Positions 1 through 11,159 of a stretch of DNA of 64,000 nt are shown piece by piece. Numbering within the stretch: position 1 is the first letter of the stretch; every line of letters starts with the position of its first letter. The notes under the pieces were generated by a model. That model was given only the letters and a program-made list of their open reading frames with translations. It had not been told where the DNA came from and did not search any database. Made by a program: the position numbers and the translations under genes. Source of the DNA: Sinonovacula constricta (lineage: Eukaryota; Mollusca; Bivalvia; Cardiida; Solecurtidae). The stretch lies in the NCBI GenBank assembly GCA_007844125.1, contig CM017572.1, positions 45,378,527-45,442,526 of the forward strand, in the 5' to 3' direction.

Positions 1-112
1 TCAACGGAAGATTATACAAGGGTTTTATTGATAACATATATCAACAAAAGATTAAACAAGGGTTTTATTGATAACATATATCAACGGAAGATTATACAAG
101 GGTTTTATTGAC
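1..112. repeat. 40-bp tandem repeat, about 2.8 units, cut by the window edge
   Basis: Units begin at 1, 41 and 81 and start TCAACGGAAGATTATACAAG or a close variant. Unit 2 differs by AAA for GGA and a TTAAA for TTATA change. The third unit breaks off near 111 into unrelated sequence. The array probably extends to the left of the window. Confidence 0.9.
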
Positions 113-535
113 AAGAATGCGTTTCTTTGTAAGAGACTATCATTGTCATATTCTGTGTATACGCCATTTGACAATCTACACATTCTTGTCATGTGACTGG
201 TTCAGAATGACATTACCATGAACACGTAGACCTGCGCTTTTCAATTAAAATTTACAGTACGTTTAGGAAGATTTTTTTATAGTACAGGGTTGGACATTGT
301 CAAAATATGTTAGCCTGTTTGGTTCAAGTATGTCAAATGTACCTCAAAGATTAACGTTCATTTACGACAACTTAAATTGCTTTTGTTGTACTTATAGTCA
401 AATAATCGGAACTTTGGGCTTGTTGCTGGAATAATCACTTTCCTTTCTATATTGTGTACAACTCTCCTTTCTATATTGAGTATAATTAGAACACACATCA
501 GCACTAAGATGTCTAAGCTAGTTAACTGGAGCCAG

Positions 536-536
<1 letters not shown>
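113..536. other. No gene seen
   Basis: AT-rich sequence without an open frame of note. The 13-mer CCTTTCTATATTG occurs twice about 25 bp apart near 442-480, a small local duplication. Confidence 0.6.

Positions 537-631
<95 letters not shown>
537..631. repeat. (TA)n microsatellite, ~95 bp
   Basis: An essentially perfect TA run. Any Tyr-Ile reading frame across it is an artefact of the repeat. Confidence 0.97.
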
Positions 632-634
<3 letters not shown>

Positions 635-752
635 GATACTAGTAAGCCTACAGGTAGGGGTTGGGGTACTAGGTAGTAATAAACAAGGGTAGATCATTGA
701 AGTACTGAGAAAGTTTGTTTGGAAGATGAACAGCACAATGTATAGTTTTAAC

Positions 753-815
753 AATAAGAATATATGACAAAGTCCAATGAGCATTGCAACATATACCAAA
801 CACCGAAAAGGCACT
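753..815 (-). mobile_element. Interspersed family A, 3'-terminal fragment (~60 bp)
   Basis: It begins with AATAAGAATATATGACAAAG on the plus strand, which is the reverse complement of the 3' end of the full family A copies at 33940-34574 and 42744-43385. Similarity fades after the AAAAGGCAC segment. This is a severely 5'-truncated copy. Confidence 0.75.
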
Positions 816-1430
816 ACAGAAGATCGCCAAAAGATTGTACAGTAATGTCTTTTATTATGGTATATATGAACATAACAAATAAATATTACAGAAGCTTTGA
901 ATTTATATTAGATATTTTCAAATTGACAATTTGACAATCTACTCGTTACCGCAATAGCTAAAATATTATTATGAACGCATCAAAAAAGCAATTTATAGAA
1001 GGTTAATAACCTTTTAGAATACAGGACAACTGAAATCACAATAAAAGATAAATAAGTAACATCAACCCCAAATACCGCCCAGGTCTAGTTTACCAGATTC
1101 ATAGCATCCACAGAACAGCAACAGACCTGTAATAAAACATACTCGTAAAACATTTACTTACTGGATGTACAGCTTAATGAATATCATTTTCAGTTTCGGA
1201 TTAATGAAATGGTCAATAGTTGTCATCGAAATACACATCTAAATACAATTACTTCAGTCGTACAAAAAGAAGATATGGTTACTATGGACAGTGAAAATAA
1301 GATTGTTGATTAACATAGAAAAATGCCCCTTTTAAAACTTGTACAGCATAAACTATATTGTTACGTTTTGGAACAAGCACAATAAAAGTAATATCTACAA
1401 GATTATGTTGCATTGTGTTTGGTATGTTAC
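816..1430. other. No gene seen
   Basis: AT-rich, with stops in all frames at short intervals. I see no repeat or gene here. Confidence 0.5.
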
Positions 1431-1775
1431 ACAAAATCCGGCGAAAAAAGAAGAGTTCTAGCCTGGTTAGGTGTTTCGTGTGTCCTTTTTTGAAAGCGGA
1501 AACTAGTAAAGCTAACGCGAACTAAATGTTCCCGAATTTCTATTGGGTCACAAATGCTTGCATTTGATGCCTGGCCCGAGCAAGGACTTGAGTGTGGCAA
1601 GGTCCGCAACCAACGTGTGGTGTGTCTGTGGTTGTACCCAGTCATCGGCCTTCTTGTTATTTGTTCATCACAAATATAGTCTAAATTATGTAGATGCGAT
1701 GTGAGACAGCAAACTAAAAAACAACAACAAAAAACAACAACAACAAAAACACAAACAAAACAAAACAAAAAGAAA
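1431..1775. repeat. GC-richer block followed by an A/C-rich tail (1716-1773)
   Basis: Bases 1440-1700 are clearly less AT-rich than their surroundings. They are open on the minus strand for about 87 codons and then run into an AACAACAAAAAC-type simple repeat. A body followed by an A-rich tail could be an old retroposed copy, but there is no second copy in the window and no recognised family. The tail itself is certain; the retroposon reading is weak. Confidence 0.35.
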
Positions 1776-1904
1776 ACAATGTTTAAATGTTTCAGGACAT
1801 TCGGGCAGAAGCAATACTAGACGGCTTTTTTGCGTTTATATTGAACTCAGTTTGATTCAGTGCAGGCATTGTTTGGAGTTATTTTTTAGATACTGCTGAA
1901 ATTA

Positions 1905-2171
1905 GATAATGAACCTCCAGGGTTTGGTTAGACGACAACATATGTTGTTTAGATATGCAACATACCGAACGTTGACGTCAGCAATGTCGGTGTAAAAATA
2001 CGTGTGACCTTGTGAAGAGTTAATGTTTACGACATTTCGATATTTGGAGTCCCGAGCAAGTTTTCTCAATGATTCTGTCAACATTGGTGCTTTATATCGT
2101 ACCATACTTTGATAAAAATGAACTACTTCTGTAAAATCAATATGTTGTATAAATTCCACGATGTATGTCTT
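1905..2171 (-). pseudogene. Unassigned minus-strand coding-like tract (~89 codons)
   Basis: The frame is open from an upstream stop at about 2172 to a stop at about 1902. There is no ATG at the beginning, only GTG. The composition is protein-like, with stretches such as FYTDIADVNVRYVAYLNN and a C-terminal KPWRFII. I do not recognise the family. It could be an exon, a transposon remnant or chance. Neighbours give no context: AT-rich DNA on both sides. Splice sites were not convincingly identified. Confidence 0.25.
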
Positions 2172-2179
2172 TCAGATTT

Positions 2180-3040
2180 TTTGTATACTGTATTTAGCCC
2201 GTTCAATTTAACAGATAGTACCTGGCTGCCTTGTTTTTATAACACCCTTAACTAACTAGCTTTCAATTTATCACGGTTACTCAATAAAATGGGAGGTACC
2301 GCATGTACGTTTCACTATAATTCTACTGATGGACTTGTCAGTTGTTTTTGAAGCCAACAAGTTATTTACGTTTGATGCAGAGTATCCTGTTGTAATACCT
2401 GTGGTATCATTGTTGTGTGGAACAGAGACAATGCACAGACATCAAGAAATTATTTGATTGTAATGCTTCTCACATTGACAATTGCTTATGGAAATGGCGA
2501 TTATTTATTTTTATTTATTTTACTAATCTACATTTATGTTGACATATTCTGTCGAAAAAAAAAACAACAGGACAATTTCATGCATTTGCATATTTCCATA
2601 CGGACGTTTGTTGTGAAATCGTTACCACTAAAACCAACGATTATCTAAAATGAAGCATTTAAACTTAGGGAAATTAAAATGTGCATTTATTTTTTATCTT
2701 ATATGTCTGATGTTGTAAATTACACCGACCTAGAAGTACTGACGTATTACATCTTTGATGTTTGTAGTTTTGTAGATGGAGACTGGGTCTAAAGTCGCTT
2801 ATAGACCATGAAAATCACGATTGAAGTACTAAACTGCCTTATGACGGCTCCCTATGACACTTCAAGATGGTAATTAACAATTTGTGTAAACGCTAGCATC
2901 AATGTCAGTTGTATAATTGCCCCACACTTTGCCACATTATGTAGTATGATCCGAATTTATTCATTCAAAGCAATTGACAAATGTGCTTATCAGTATGGGA
3001 AATACAATTGTAGAACTGATATGTATACAACATCGTTTCA
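2180..3040. other. No gene seen
   Basis: AT-rich. A short plus-strand ORF at 2415-2648 has low-complexity hydrophobic composition and no recognisable domain. Nothing else is supportable. Confidence 0.5.
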
Positions 3041-3045
3041 ATGGA

Positions 3046-3085
3046 AACACACACACGCACACACACACTCACGCACACACACACT

Positions 3086-3130
<45 letters not shown>

Positions 3131-3199
3131 GCGCACACACATACACGCACGCACGCAAGCGCGCGCGCACTCACACACACAAACACACACACACACACC
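3046..3199. repeat. Compound (CA)n microsatellite with CG-containing interruptions
   Basis: About 150 bp of alternating CA with CGCA, CTCA and GCGC interruptions. The three overlapping His-Thr-rich ORFs across it are repeat artefacts. Confidence 0.97.
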
Positions 3200-4390
3200 A
3201 TATTTAATTTGTTTCGCTTATTTTTGACAAAAGTCAGATTTCAGAGTGGAATATTGAAAACACAGTTTCAATCTATGAAGTCTTATCTGGTTTGATTCCC
3301 TGTGTTGTGATTATAAGAATGTTTTTATTATAAGTAAACATACACAATAAACAACTGTTATCAGATGAAGTTACTTTCTAATGTACGTGTCAATAGCAGA
3401 TAAGATACACAAGGTTAAATGAGACTTAAATTGTCATTAAAATTGAATTCTCGATTTAAAACATAATTGACCATTAATTAACAGTATAGGTAATGTTAAA
3501 AATCACCCAGAAACACAGTCTCACGCAATTAAACATACTAATTCTTGTAGAGAATTATTCTCCATAATACTTATTAGCGTATCTCACAAAGTGAAATCCA
3601 TACATAATGATTATGGTATGAGAGCAAATCAAGAGTGAAATGTTAATTAAGCATGTTATTAATAAAAAAATATGTTCAAATCTAGGACAAAGAAAGAGTG
3701 AATTGTTGGTTTTGTCTGATTTAATTGTTCTACGTAATACCATGTGGCTTTAACTACAACTTATCTGATGTCGAAGGGAGTTATGTTTTGCATTCTGCTG
3801 AAATCCCATATAGAGCTTAATTAGTTACATTAATTTATTAAGTAATATTTATCGTCCCAAACCTGTTCAAAGTCACTTGCAAAATTGACAAAATTCAGCT
3901 CGATAGGTTTCTTTTAAACATCTTTATTAAGATTTTCTTTGATCAACTTCTTATTGTGTATGAACTATGACAAGAGTAACATTTAATTGTAACACATTTA
4001 CAAATGAGATGTAAAAGAATTGATGATTAATTCACAAATCATCAAACAACTAATACTGTGAATTATTTATGCAAAACATTTATTATAAAAAAGTTTTGGT
4101 ACAAACGCCCACATGTGACTTCAACAATGTTAATTAAATAGTTTGATTTGATCACATGTCTTTAACAATCACACTATTACCCGTACAAATTTAAGACCAT
4201 ATTAGATTAATTGCATCCTCGCCTAGTTTTGTTAAAAATTAGTGTAAGTCACCGATTACATTTAAGAAAAACCTAAAAACAGTCTAAGGTGAATGCTCTG
4301 TCTTCCGATTAACAGTGAAACTCTATTTAACGTGAATTGGCCAAATAATTCTAGCCTTTTCCAAAGTTAACAGTATGTTCACTGTTTATT
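3200..4390. other. No gene seen
   Basis: Very AT-rich, with scattered TTAATTAA-type motifs. No coding, RNA or repeat structure could be supported. Confidence 0.5.
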
Positions 4391-4392
4391 AT

Positions 4393-4446
<54 letters not shown>

Positions 4447-4607
4447 GTGTGTGTGTGTGTAGGTGTGTGTGTGTGTGTTGTGTGTGTGTGTGTGTGTGTG
4501 CGATATGTGTGTGTGCGTGTGTGTGTTGTGTGTGCGATATGTGTGTGTGTGTGTGTGTGTGTGCGATATGTGTGTGTGTGTGTGTGTGTGCGATATGTGT
4601 GTGTGTC
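4391..4607. repeat. (TA)n-(TG)n compound microsatellite with repeated GCGATATG interruptions
   Basis: About 18 bp of TA leads into roughly 200 bp of TG. The interruption GCGATATG recurs four times, near 4500, 4535, 4563 and 4590. This suggests unit-level duplication of an interrupted block rather than independent point changes. Confidence 0.95.
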
Positions 4608-4683
4608 ATATTTTTCCCAAAACAACATAAACAGTTCACAGTTTTTTTTTATTAAGACCTTTGTCTTATCACAGTCTCAAGTG

Positions 4684-5226
4684 TTTTTTTACATTTCACT
4701 TTTGACACTTTTGGCATATAACGTCATGGCATTTATGGCGTCATTATATTGTTCTTATAATATATCAGCGTTTGTACTGCTTAATTTTATTTGAAACTAC
4801 TCTCTCATTTGGAATTTTTGGTTGCCGAGTCTTTTATCTACTGTACATACTGTACATATGTTGTTTTACTACTTATTATCATGTATGTACATAAGTTCAT
4901 TATATCTGTTTTAACTCCCGATGCAGGTGCCTACTGTTAGTTGTTTCACTTTGACGGGATATTTTTATTTACACTGTTTGTTTGATAGAAAAACCTTCAG
5001 GAAGTGCGAGGTTGGAGCGCTCCACAAACCAGGTTTAAGCATCCCAGTTGGCCCTTTTTCCGACTGACCGTTCCAAGGCGGTAACTGATGGTTTTTCTTT
5101 TTGTGTGTTATGTCTCGCCTCTGTGTTTTTGTCACATTTTCATTTACCTTGTTTGCCTTTGTCTAAAGGTAGATAAAATTTAAATATCTGTGAAAATTTT
5201 GATAGGGCCTTTTCTTATTTACCTAT
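4684..5226 (+). mobile_element. Interspersed family B, near full-length copy (~540 bp)
   Basis: It aligns along its length with the reverse complement of 12128-12664. Shared landmarks are ACTTTTGACACTTTTGGCAT near 4700, a segment around TTTTAACTCCCGATGCAGGT (4912-4931), the core at ~5000-5090 and the 3' end CCTTTTCTTATTTACCTA. The core has AGGTTTAAGCATCCCAGT followed by CCGACTGACCGTTCCAAGGC, which it shares with family A although the flanks differ. There is no coding capacity. It is probably a non-autonomous retroposed element, and I could not delimit target-site duplications. Confidence 0.75.
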
Positions 5227-5314
5227 TGTTAAAAGTAACCTTCAAGCTAATAAATACAGATTTATATATTATCCTCAAAATTGGATATGGGCTTCGTGTG
5301 TCATATAGGCGTGA

Positions 5315-5845
5315 CATGTGCGTAGCAATGTTCGGTACAATATTTTAGAGTCCATGTTTGTTGGTGCATGCAGCAACATTGCCATAGAACCGTCGACGTT
5401 CACTCTCTTTAAATCACTGTTGCACACACTGTCACATAGTTCTTCTTGCCTCGGGGAGCGGTTACCATCACATCTTTGCTATGAACAATTCGTTGCACTT
5501 TTCCGTCTTTTTGTTGAAACCTTATAAACTATAGAGAGAATTGCCTTTGGTTACAGCATATGAAAATTTACAAAATCATTGTCTATCAATAATCGATCGC
5601 TCCATTGGGCCTCTTCATTCGCAACTACAAATCTTTGCACAATTGTCTTCCAATTGTGTTCTGTCGCTAGAGCACGGGGATTAACAATCACATTGTTGAC
5701 AAACGATCCAATGTCATAACATTGTGAGCAGTAACATACATCAGGGATAAATCCTACAAGGCAACAAGAGTCTGTACTAGAGACTAAACTGATATACCGC
5801 CTTATAAATATGTTTCTTGTGTAAACAGAAATGTGTTATAACTTG
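5315..5845 (-). pseudogene. Unassigned decayed coding-like tract
   Basis: Read on the minus strand, about 92 codons are open from a stop near 5845 to a stop near 5565. The stretch is cysteine-containing and protein-like (for example GFIPDVCYCSQCYDIGS and WKTIVQRFVVANEEAQW). Below 5560 the same frame continues with few stops. A neighbouring frame near 5430-5520 reads KDVMVTAPRGKKNYVTVC, loosely reminiscent of the DDE transposase region of pogo-like elements. The frame changes imply decay. The family is not identified. A plus-strand 69-codon ORF over the 3' part is the weaker alternative. Confidence 0.3.
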
Positions 5846-5849
5846 TTGT

Positions 5850-6750
5850 TCGTCATTTCATTTCTAGGTTCTTTTAGCCCTTTAGGTCGTTTCGTGGTGG
5901 TTTTGATACTTTTCTATAATTTATTACGTTGTGGTTAATTTCATTTCATGGACCACGTGAAATTTCGCATGAAAGTTATTACCGAATCACCTGATTTGTG
6001 AGATTGTTGATTCGGAAATAGATTTTATAATACTTTAGCATTTGATAATATAAGTTGTTTTATCGATTGTCTAATTGCTAGTGTCATGAGCTTTAAAAGT
6101 TATATTTTCATTAACATAAATTGATATTGGACATTTTTGTATTGTCATGTAAATTCGCGAGATTCAGAAAAGAAATTATCTGACAACACATATTTTTGTA
6201 TTTCTTTTATTTAACAGAGTGTTTTGCTTCAAGGAAGCAAGGGTTTAAAATCAGTTAATCAGTAATTATATAAGGAAAGCCGCCACGATATAAATGACAA
6301 TGTTTATATTATTTGTTTTATCACTTATGCTAAACTATTCCTTTGTCAATTATGAAGTCAATTTTATGTACAAATTGTGTACTGTTTTTAAAGTGTTTAA
6401 ATGTAATTAATTATGTAGGTTATGTTGCTATTTGTTGTTCGTAATTATTTCAGGAACTACCCCTCAATAATTTGTATACATATTAGAGGCTTTCTGTGTT
6501 GTTTGTTTCAGGCTGTAATTGGGCTGATAACAAGGTGTACCCATATATATTCAAAAAGATATTCAAAAAGAAGACTGAGTGTTCTTCCGAGACAAAGTAT
6601 CTGTTTTAAATCACATAAAAACTTGACATGTAAAAAAACGCCTTAATTGTGACTTGACCCTGAGTTAAAGGCAAAATATAACAAAGTGACACTAGTAGTA
6701 CAATAAATGTCCATAGACAATTGTGTAAAAAACAACAATTTTCTTATAAT
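5850..6750. other. No gene seen; small 12-bp tandem at 6549-6572
   Basis: AT-rich intergenic sequence. ATTCAAAAAGAT is repeated twice at 6549-6572. A 74-codon plus-strand ORF at 6422-6646 has no recognisable domain. Confidence 0.5.
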
Positions 6751-6754
6751 AACA

Positions 6755-7560
6755 ACCTACTATCTGACCGGCTTAATATCTTTAAGCCCCTTATTTTCAT
6801 GACGATATAATGCTGTAGTTTGTTGATCGATTTTATGTCGGTAGAATTAATTTTATTCCATAGCTCGCACGCATATAGTGCTGTAGGGGGGACTATTACT
6901 TTATTGTAAAAGTTGCATATATGTAGCTGCTACGATAAAGTTAAAACGGTTCGGGTGCAGTCTTTAGTTTTTTTCTTTTTGACATCATTCTTCTATTTTG
7001 CTTTTACATACTGCGTTGATGTCTTGTCTGATACCGAGACTGTTAATACTATAAGGTCAGTGGCTGGTCACCGTACATTATACAGATAGCCGGAATTTAG
7101 CGCCAAGTGGTGATTGTTATTGTGTTTGATTTGCTAAGTCTCATGTCTATTTTCAGCCATCTAGCCTCTCCGAATCGCCCTCTGATTAAGCTTCGCCATG
7201 AATACATCACTGCCTTTCTCGATCTGTCGAAATATCTCTTGTATGTTTAATAATGCGGTTACAAATTGAGTTGTTTGCGAGAGCCTTGCTGTTGCTGCCA
7301 GGGAAATGAACTGTTATTAGAGCTAAGAAAACTATCATTTCGAGACAGTAATGATATTTCAAACAACTTATAAATAACAGGCATTAAGGAAATCGGTCGA
7401 TAGCTGTCTATACCATAGCTTTTTTCTTTTGATAAATAATTATGCGTTCAATGGAAGATTGAAAGTATTGTGGTGGCTATAGATCCAGTGTACCAAGCAG
7501 TAATGTCTCCGCTAGCCCGGCACTACCTCGACCCGAAAAAAATGTCAATACGGATTGAAC
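6755..7560 (-). mobile_element. Non-LTR retrotransposon (LINE) relic, RT fragments
   Basis: The minus-strand translation gives DSYRPISLMPVIYKLFE near 7420-7365, the classic N-terminal RT motif of CR1/Jockey-type LINEs (SYRPISLLP..KLFE). Further downstream are GDQPLTYSINSLGIRQD-type residues, across frame changes, near 7080-7020, and then TALYACELWN near 6890-6850 with a following KLQHYIVMKIRG. These match the order RT fingers, post-palm, thumb/C-terminal region. The catalytic palm with the DD box is missing, consistent with an internal deletion between ~7330 and ~7100. Stops and frameshifts are frequent, so it is a dead copy. Confidence 0.7.
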
Positions 7561-8051
7561 GTCTCCAAGCACGTGCTTAAAGTGCTCTAAACCGCTTCTA
7601 GCTGGCATTTATATACATGGTATATATATTGGCATTTTGTTTATGTGGTGCATTTCGATTCTGGTTATTCTGTAGCCTTCGATATTGTCGATTGTATTTA
7701 TGCAGGACAGCAATATTTTCTTTACCATTATGGCTTTGGCCAACTTTCCGTAGCTTGCTGGTCCTTACCGGTTATCGCTTACGTAAGACACATAATCGCA
7801 GTGAATACTGTAAAAATATTTTGATCTCAGCAAAAATTGTGTTCACATATAAGTGCGACATCGATGTTCTCGTGTAAATTACTATTTTGTGTTGCTTTTT
7901 AAACAATTCAGGTGTAAAGAATCAAGTATGTCTATTTAATGCTTATGCTACCAGTCCAACCATTATGACCATCTTCGTGGTCTTTCCAGTGCCAATTTAT
8001 GATCTAACATGAACTTATCGACTTTCTCTTTGTAGTCATTCCTTTGGGATA

Positions 8052-8096
8052 GTCTAGAGTCTAGAGTCTTGTGGTCTTGTGGTCTTGTGGTCTGTA
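8052..8096. repeat. Two adjoining short tandem repeats
   Basis: GTCTAGA is repeated twice or more, followed by TCTTGTGG repeated three times. A local slippage cluster of about 45 bp. Confidence 0.85.
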
Positions 8097-8658
8097 TTCA
8101 TTGTTATTATAGTGCTCTTTTTTGTGTCTTTGTTTTTTTCCAGTAATAGCCACTATACTAATGACAACCGTTTTTGCGAGCTGTCTCGTCTTCGTCTGTT
8201 TGGCCAGTGTTGTATTGCAAGTGGTTAGTTTTCCTAGATTTCATTTGATCGGCGATGGTCGTCGCGATTGTGGTGGTGGTATTGACTCCTTGTGTTGTAG
8301 TTGTGTTGAAGCTATCTTGGCGCAGTCTTAAATGCTTTGCTACGCCCATGATGTCAGGGAGATGGTGGTTTGCTGCTTGACGTTCGGCTTGGTATTGTTC
8401 ATGGGATACCCATTTTCAAAATGTGATTCCTGCTGGTCAGTATGATTCTTCTTTAATGAGGATCCCTCTTGTGTCGCTTCTTGCATCCAGGCTAGATGCC
8501 GTTCGTGGTAGCTACATCTTTTTAAAGCAGAGATAGCATGGAATTATATTAAGCTTGTTTCGCAGCAAATTTGGTTAGTTTGATGTTTAGCACACATATT
8601 CGGCTGCTTTATTTTTTTTTTCGTTGTGTCAATCTGGCGCAATGCGGCTTCCGAAGTA

Positions 8659-9033
8659 TTATGGTACGAGAATATTCCATTGATATCTATGGTGTTCTCT
8701 CTGGACAGAAATCGGTCTATTACGTAACAGCCATTTGCACATTTCGCTTCTTTTGATGCTTGTGTCGAGCTTATTTTGATTTACAAGACGGGATTTAGGA
8801 CATCCGGCTAGCTGGTGCTCGCGTTCGGCAAATCGATTTCTATAATCATCAATCACGCGATAATTACCGTCGCAAAGTTGTAGTAATTTTGTCACGTAAT
8901 CGTCTCGCAAGTTTCTCATCAAGTAGAATCTCTGTGGCAAAAAAGATTGGAATGTAACTTCTTCATATGAGATTCTGGAATTTCTTTCGTAGAGCGCTTT
9001 GTTATTGTGTAACCTTTCGTGTTGTATTCTCAT
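8659..9033 (-). pseudogene. Unassigned 124-codon minus-strand ORF
   Basis: The longest ORF in the window not explained by a microsatellite or a recognised element (ATG at 9033). It is rich in Arg, Asn, Gln and Leu and includes LRDDYVTKLLQLCDGNYRVI and KRSEMCKWLLRNRPI. It contains no catalytic motif, signal peptide or membrane segment that I recognise. Reading on at 8160-8350, the same strand encodes a Thr/His-rich tail. Lying just upstream (same strand) of the LINE relic at 6755-7560, it could be an ORF1-like product of that or another retroelement. That is inference from position only. A host exon remains possible. Confidence 0.35.
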
Positions 9034-9039
9034 AAAACC

Positions 9040-10171
9040 AACATTCTGAGATTTGTATTATCGGCATTTATGACCTACGGTATGTTTCCAGTCGGCTCAC
9101 AGCCGTTACATCTCCTGTACGATCACAGTTAATTGATTGCCATAATTGGCGACGCGCGACGCCTATATATGGAATGCTCACTGAAATTTGCACGTGAGGG
9201 AAATTTATTTAGCGGACTTTCTATGTTACACGACATAAAGGACTTTGTTCTTTACTCTTTAGTACATGTCACAACTTTGAAAGCAAACCTTTTGTTTTGA
9301 AATCCCCTAAATTATACATTGTGAGAAAGAACAATTTTTTATCTAATAAAAGGTCCTCTGCGAAGAAAAGTTATGTTTCGCGAAGACAGTTATACTTTTC
9401 TGAAAACATACACCTCAATTTTTGCATAGTTTATACGCACATTTTCAATGAAATTATCAGTACTGGTCTAAATGGATCAGTCCATTAGTGAGCTTTGGAG
9501 TGAAGATAGTTTGCATTTGTATAATTCTAAAATGTCTCAGCTTTGTTTTGCACCAAAATGTGATTTATTATATTATATAATACATATTTATATATTCATT
9601 ATATATTATTTATATTTCAATTAAGCACAAAAGGCACAAAACAAAAGAATCTATGTTAAAATATCAACAGAAAAGAAAACTGTCCGGGCTACTACTTCCG
9701 GCGCACATTTACGCTTACCGCCCCTTCTAACCTTGATGAAATACGGGTCCTAATTCGGCAAACAGCGTTCTATTATTTATTTATTTATTTTTATTTATTT
9801 ATTTTTTGCAAGTCTGCAACTTTTATGAAAACATGGTAAAAACGTGAGAACTTTTTTTATCTATTTCTTGTTTATATTAAACAATTTAGCGTAAATTTAC
9901 ATGGACACGATCTACGCCTTTACTTACGATAGTAGATAGGAATGCTCTTCGGTACATCCTTAGATGTTCGGACTGCATGCTAACAAATTAAGATTACCTA
10001 TAGGAAACGAAACAATCCATAGCTAGAAAAAGTTTGTTCTGAACGGTCTATTGAGTAAACATCGTGAAATCTGACTTAAATGCAATGTTTATGCAATATT
10101 TAAAGATACATTAACGATATCTGTAAGGTCCCGTAAATTTTAAGAATGCATTTCCAGTGCTGCCAGCGTGC
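9040..10171. other. No gene seen; (TTTA)n at 9772-9806
   Basis: AT-rich, including a TA-dense patch at 9565-9615 and a short interrupted TTTA tract at 9772-9806. No coding or RNA signal. Confidence 0.55.
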
Positions 10172-10630
10172 AGGAATGCTTTTATAGCATCTTTGACGTG
10201 TTTGTGTTTAAGAGTTAAAGACTGGATCTGAGGGTTTCAAATGCAATCCCTAGCCCCGTCACCATAAGTTTAAAAAGAAAAGATCCTATTAAAGATTCGG
10301 ATGTTTAATTAACTTGCATAAGAAACACATATTACACACCAAGGAAGCGTTAAGGTTATGATTGAAGTGTTCTTGGTTCGGAGGTTAAGGTTATAGACTC
10401 ACGATCAGATGGTTCCGAATTCACACCTTAGACCCGTTATGACAAGATAAAAAGATCTTGTTAACGATTAGTATGATCATTAAAGAAGCATTTGAAACAC
10501 ACAAATAAAGCATTTATAACATAGTTGAAGTGTTGTTGGTCAAGAGATAAATTTATGGACTCGAGACCGGTGGGTCCTGGGTTCAAACCCTAGACCTATA
10601 TGAGATTTATTCCTTGTCAAGACGTTCAAT
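10172..10630 (+). repeat. Tandem trimer of a ~165-bp unit containing a tRNA-like (SINE-head) segment
   Basis: Units run approximately 10172-10340, 10341-10504 and 10505-10630 (the last incomplete). Each has a segment like TTATAACATAGTTGAAGTGT, then a tRNA-like stretch, then a CCCGT..GACAAGATAAAAAGAT tail. In unit 3 the tRNA-like part has a box A-like TGGTCAAGAGATAA at 10537 and a perfect box B GGTTCAAACCC at 10580-10590, 43 bp apart. In units 1 and 2 the box B equivalents are degenerate (GGTTTCAAATG near 10234, GGTTCCGAATTC near 10409). This is best read as an old tRNA-derived SINE that has been tandemly repeated. Confidence 0.7.
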
Positions 10631-10639
10631 CCACGAATA

Positions 10640-11098
10640 TTTTGCAAAAACAAACAAAACATAACAGCATATGTTCGGACTAATTATTACATCCTTACAC
10701 CCAGATTTACTAGAAAGTAATATTTTTTCTTGGATAACAGCACTAATTAATTTTGCAGTTATTTCTTTCTTCTATTGAATGACATACTACCTTTCACTTG
10801 ACAGTAATTTTTGCTAAGTTGTATTCTTTATGTCATGCGTTCCGCGCATCACGAGCAATCCGTTATAAGATGCTAAACACCCCTCACTTAGTCGTATAAA
10901 CTATAATGACGCCATAACAAAAGAAGACAAAGGATTTCCATAAAAAAGGAAATATAAGTGCACTAAAATATTAGAATTTGGCGGGTTTTCTTTACAGCAA
11001 GTTATACTCACTGATTGTTCATTTCGCAATTAACATAGTAAATTCCTTTTTTTGCTTAGCTTCCTATTCGTAACGCTTTTGTTAACGAAAAAACGTGC
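10640..11098. other. No gene seen
   Basis: AT-rich, with no repeat or coding signal that I can support. Confidence 0.5.
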
Positions 11099-11100
11099 TG

Positions 11101-11101
11101 A

Positions 11102-11149
<48 letters not shown>

Positions 11150-11150
11150 A
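11101..11150. repeat. (TAC)n microsatellite, 16 units
   Basis: A perfect ACT/TAC trinucleotide run of 50 bp. The poly-Val ORF on the other strand is an artefact. Confidence 0.97.
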
Positions 11151-11159
11151 TAAAATAAT

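Noticed and set aside
518..814. 98-codon minus-strand ORF with a long Tyr-Ile run
   Set aside because: It is a translation of the TA microsatellite and the adjoining family A fragment; no independent coding evidence.
2946..3295. Three overlapping His-Thr/Thr-rich ORFs
   Set aside because: Translations of the CA repeat in different frames.
4375..4794. 139-codon Val/Cys-rich ORF and its minus-strand His-Thr partners
   Set aside because: Artefacts of the TG repeat; the C-terminal part is family B sequence and the frame is not conserved in the other copy.
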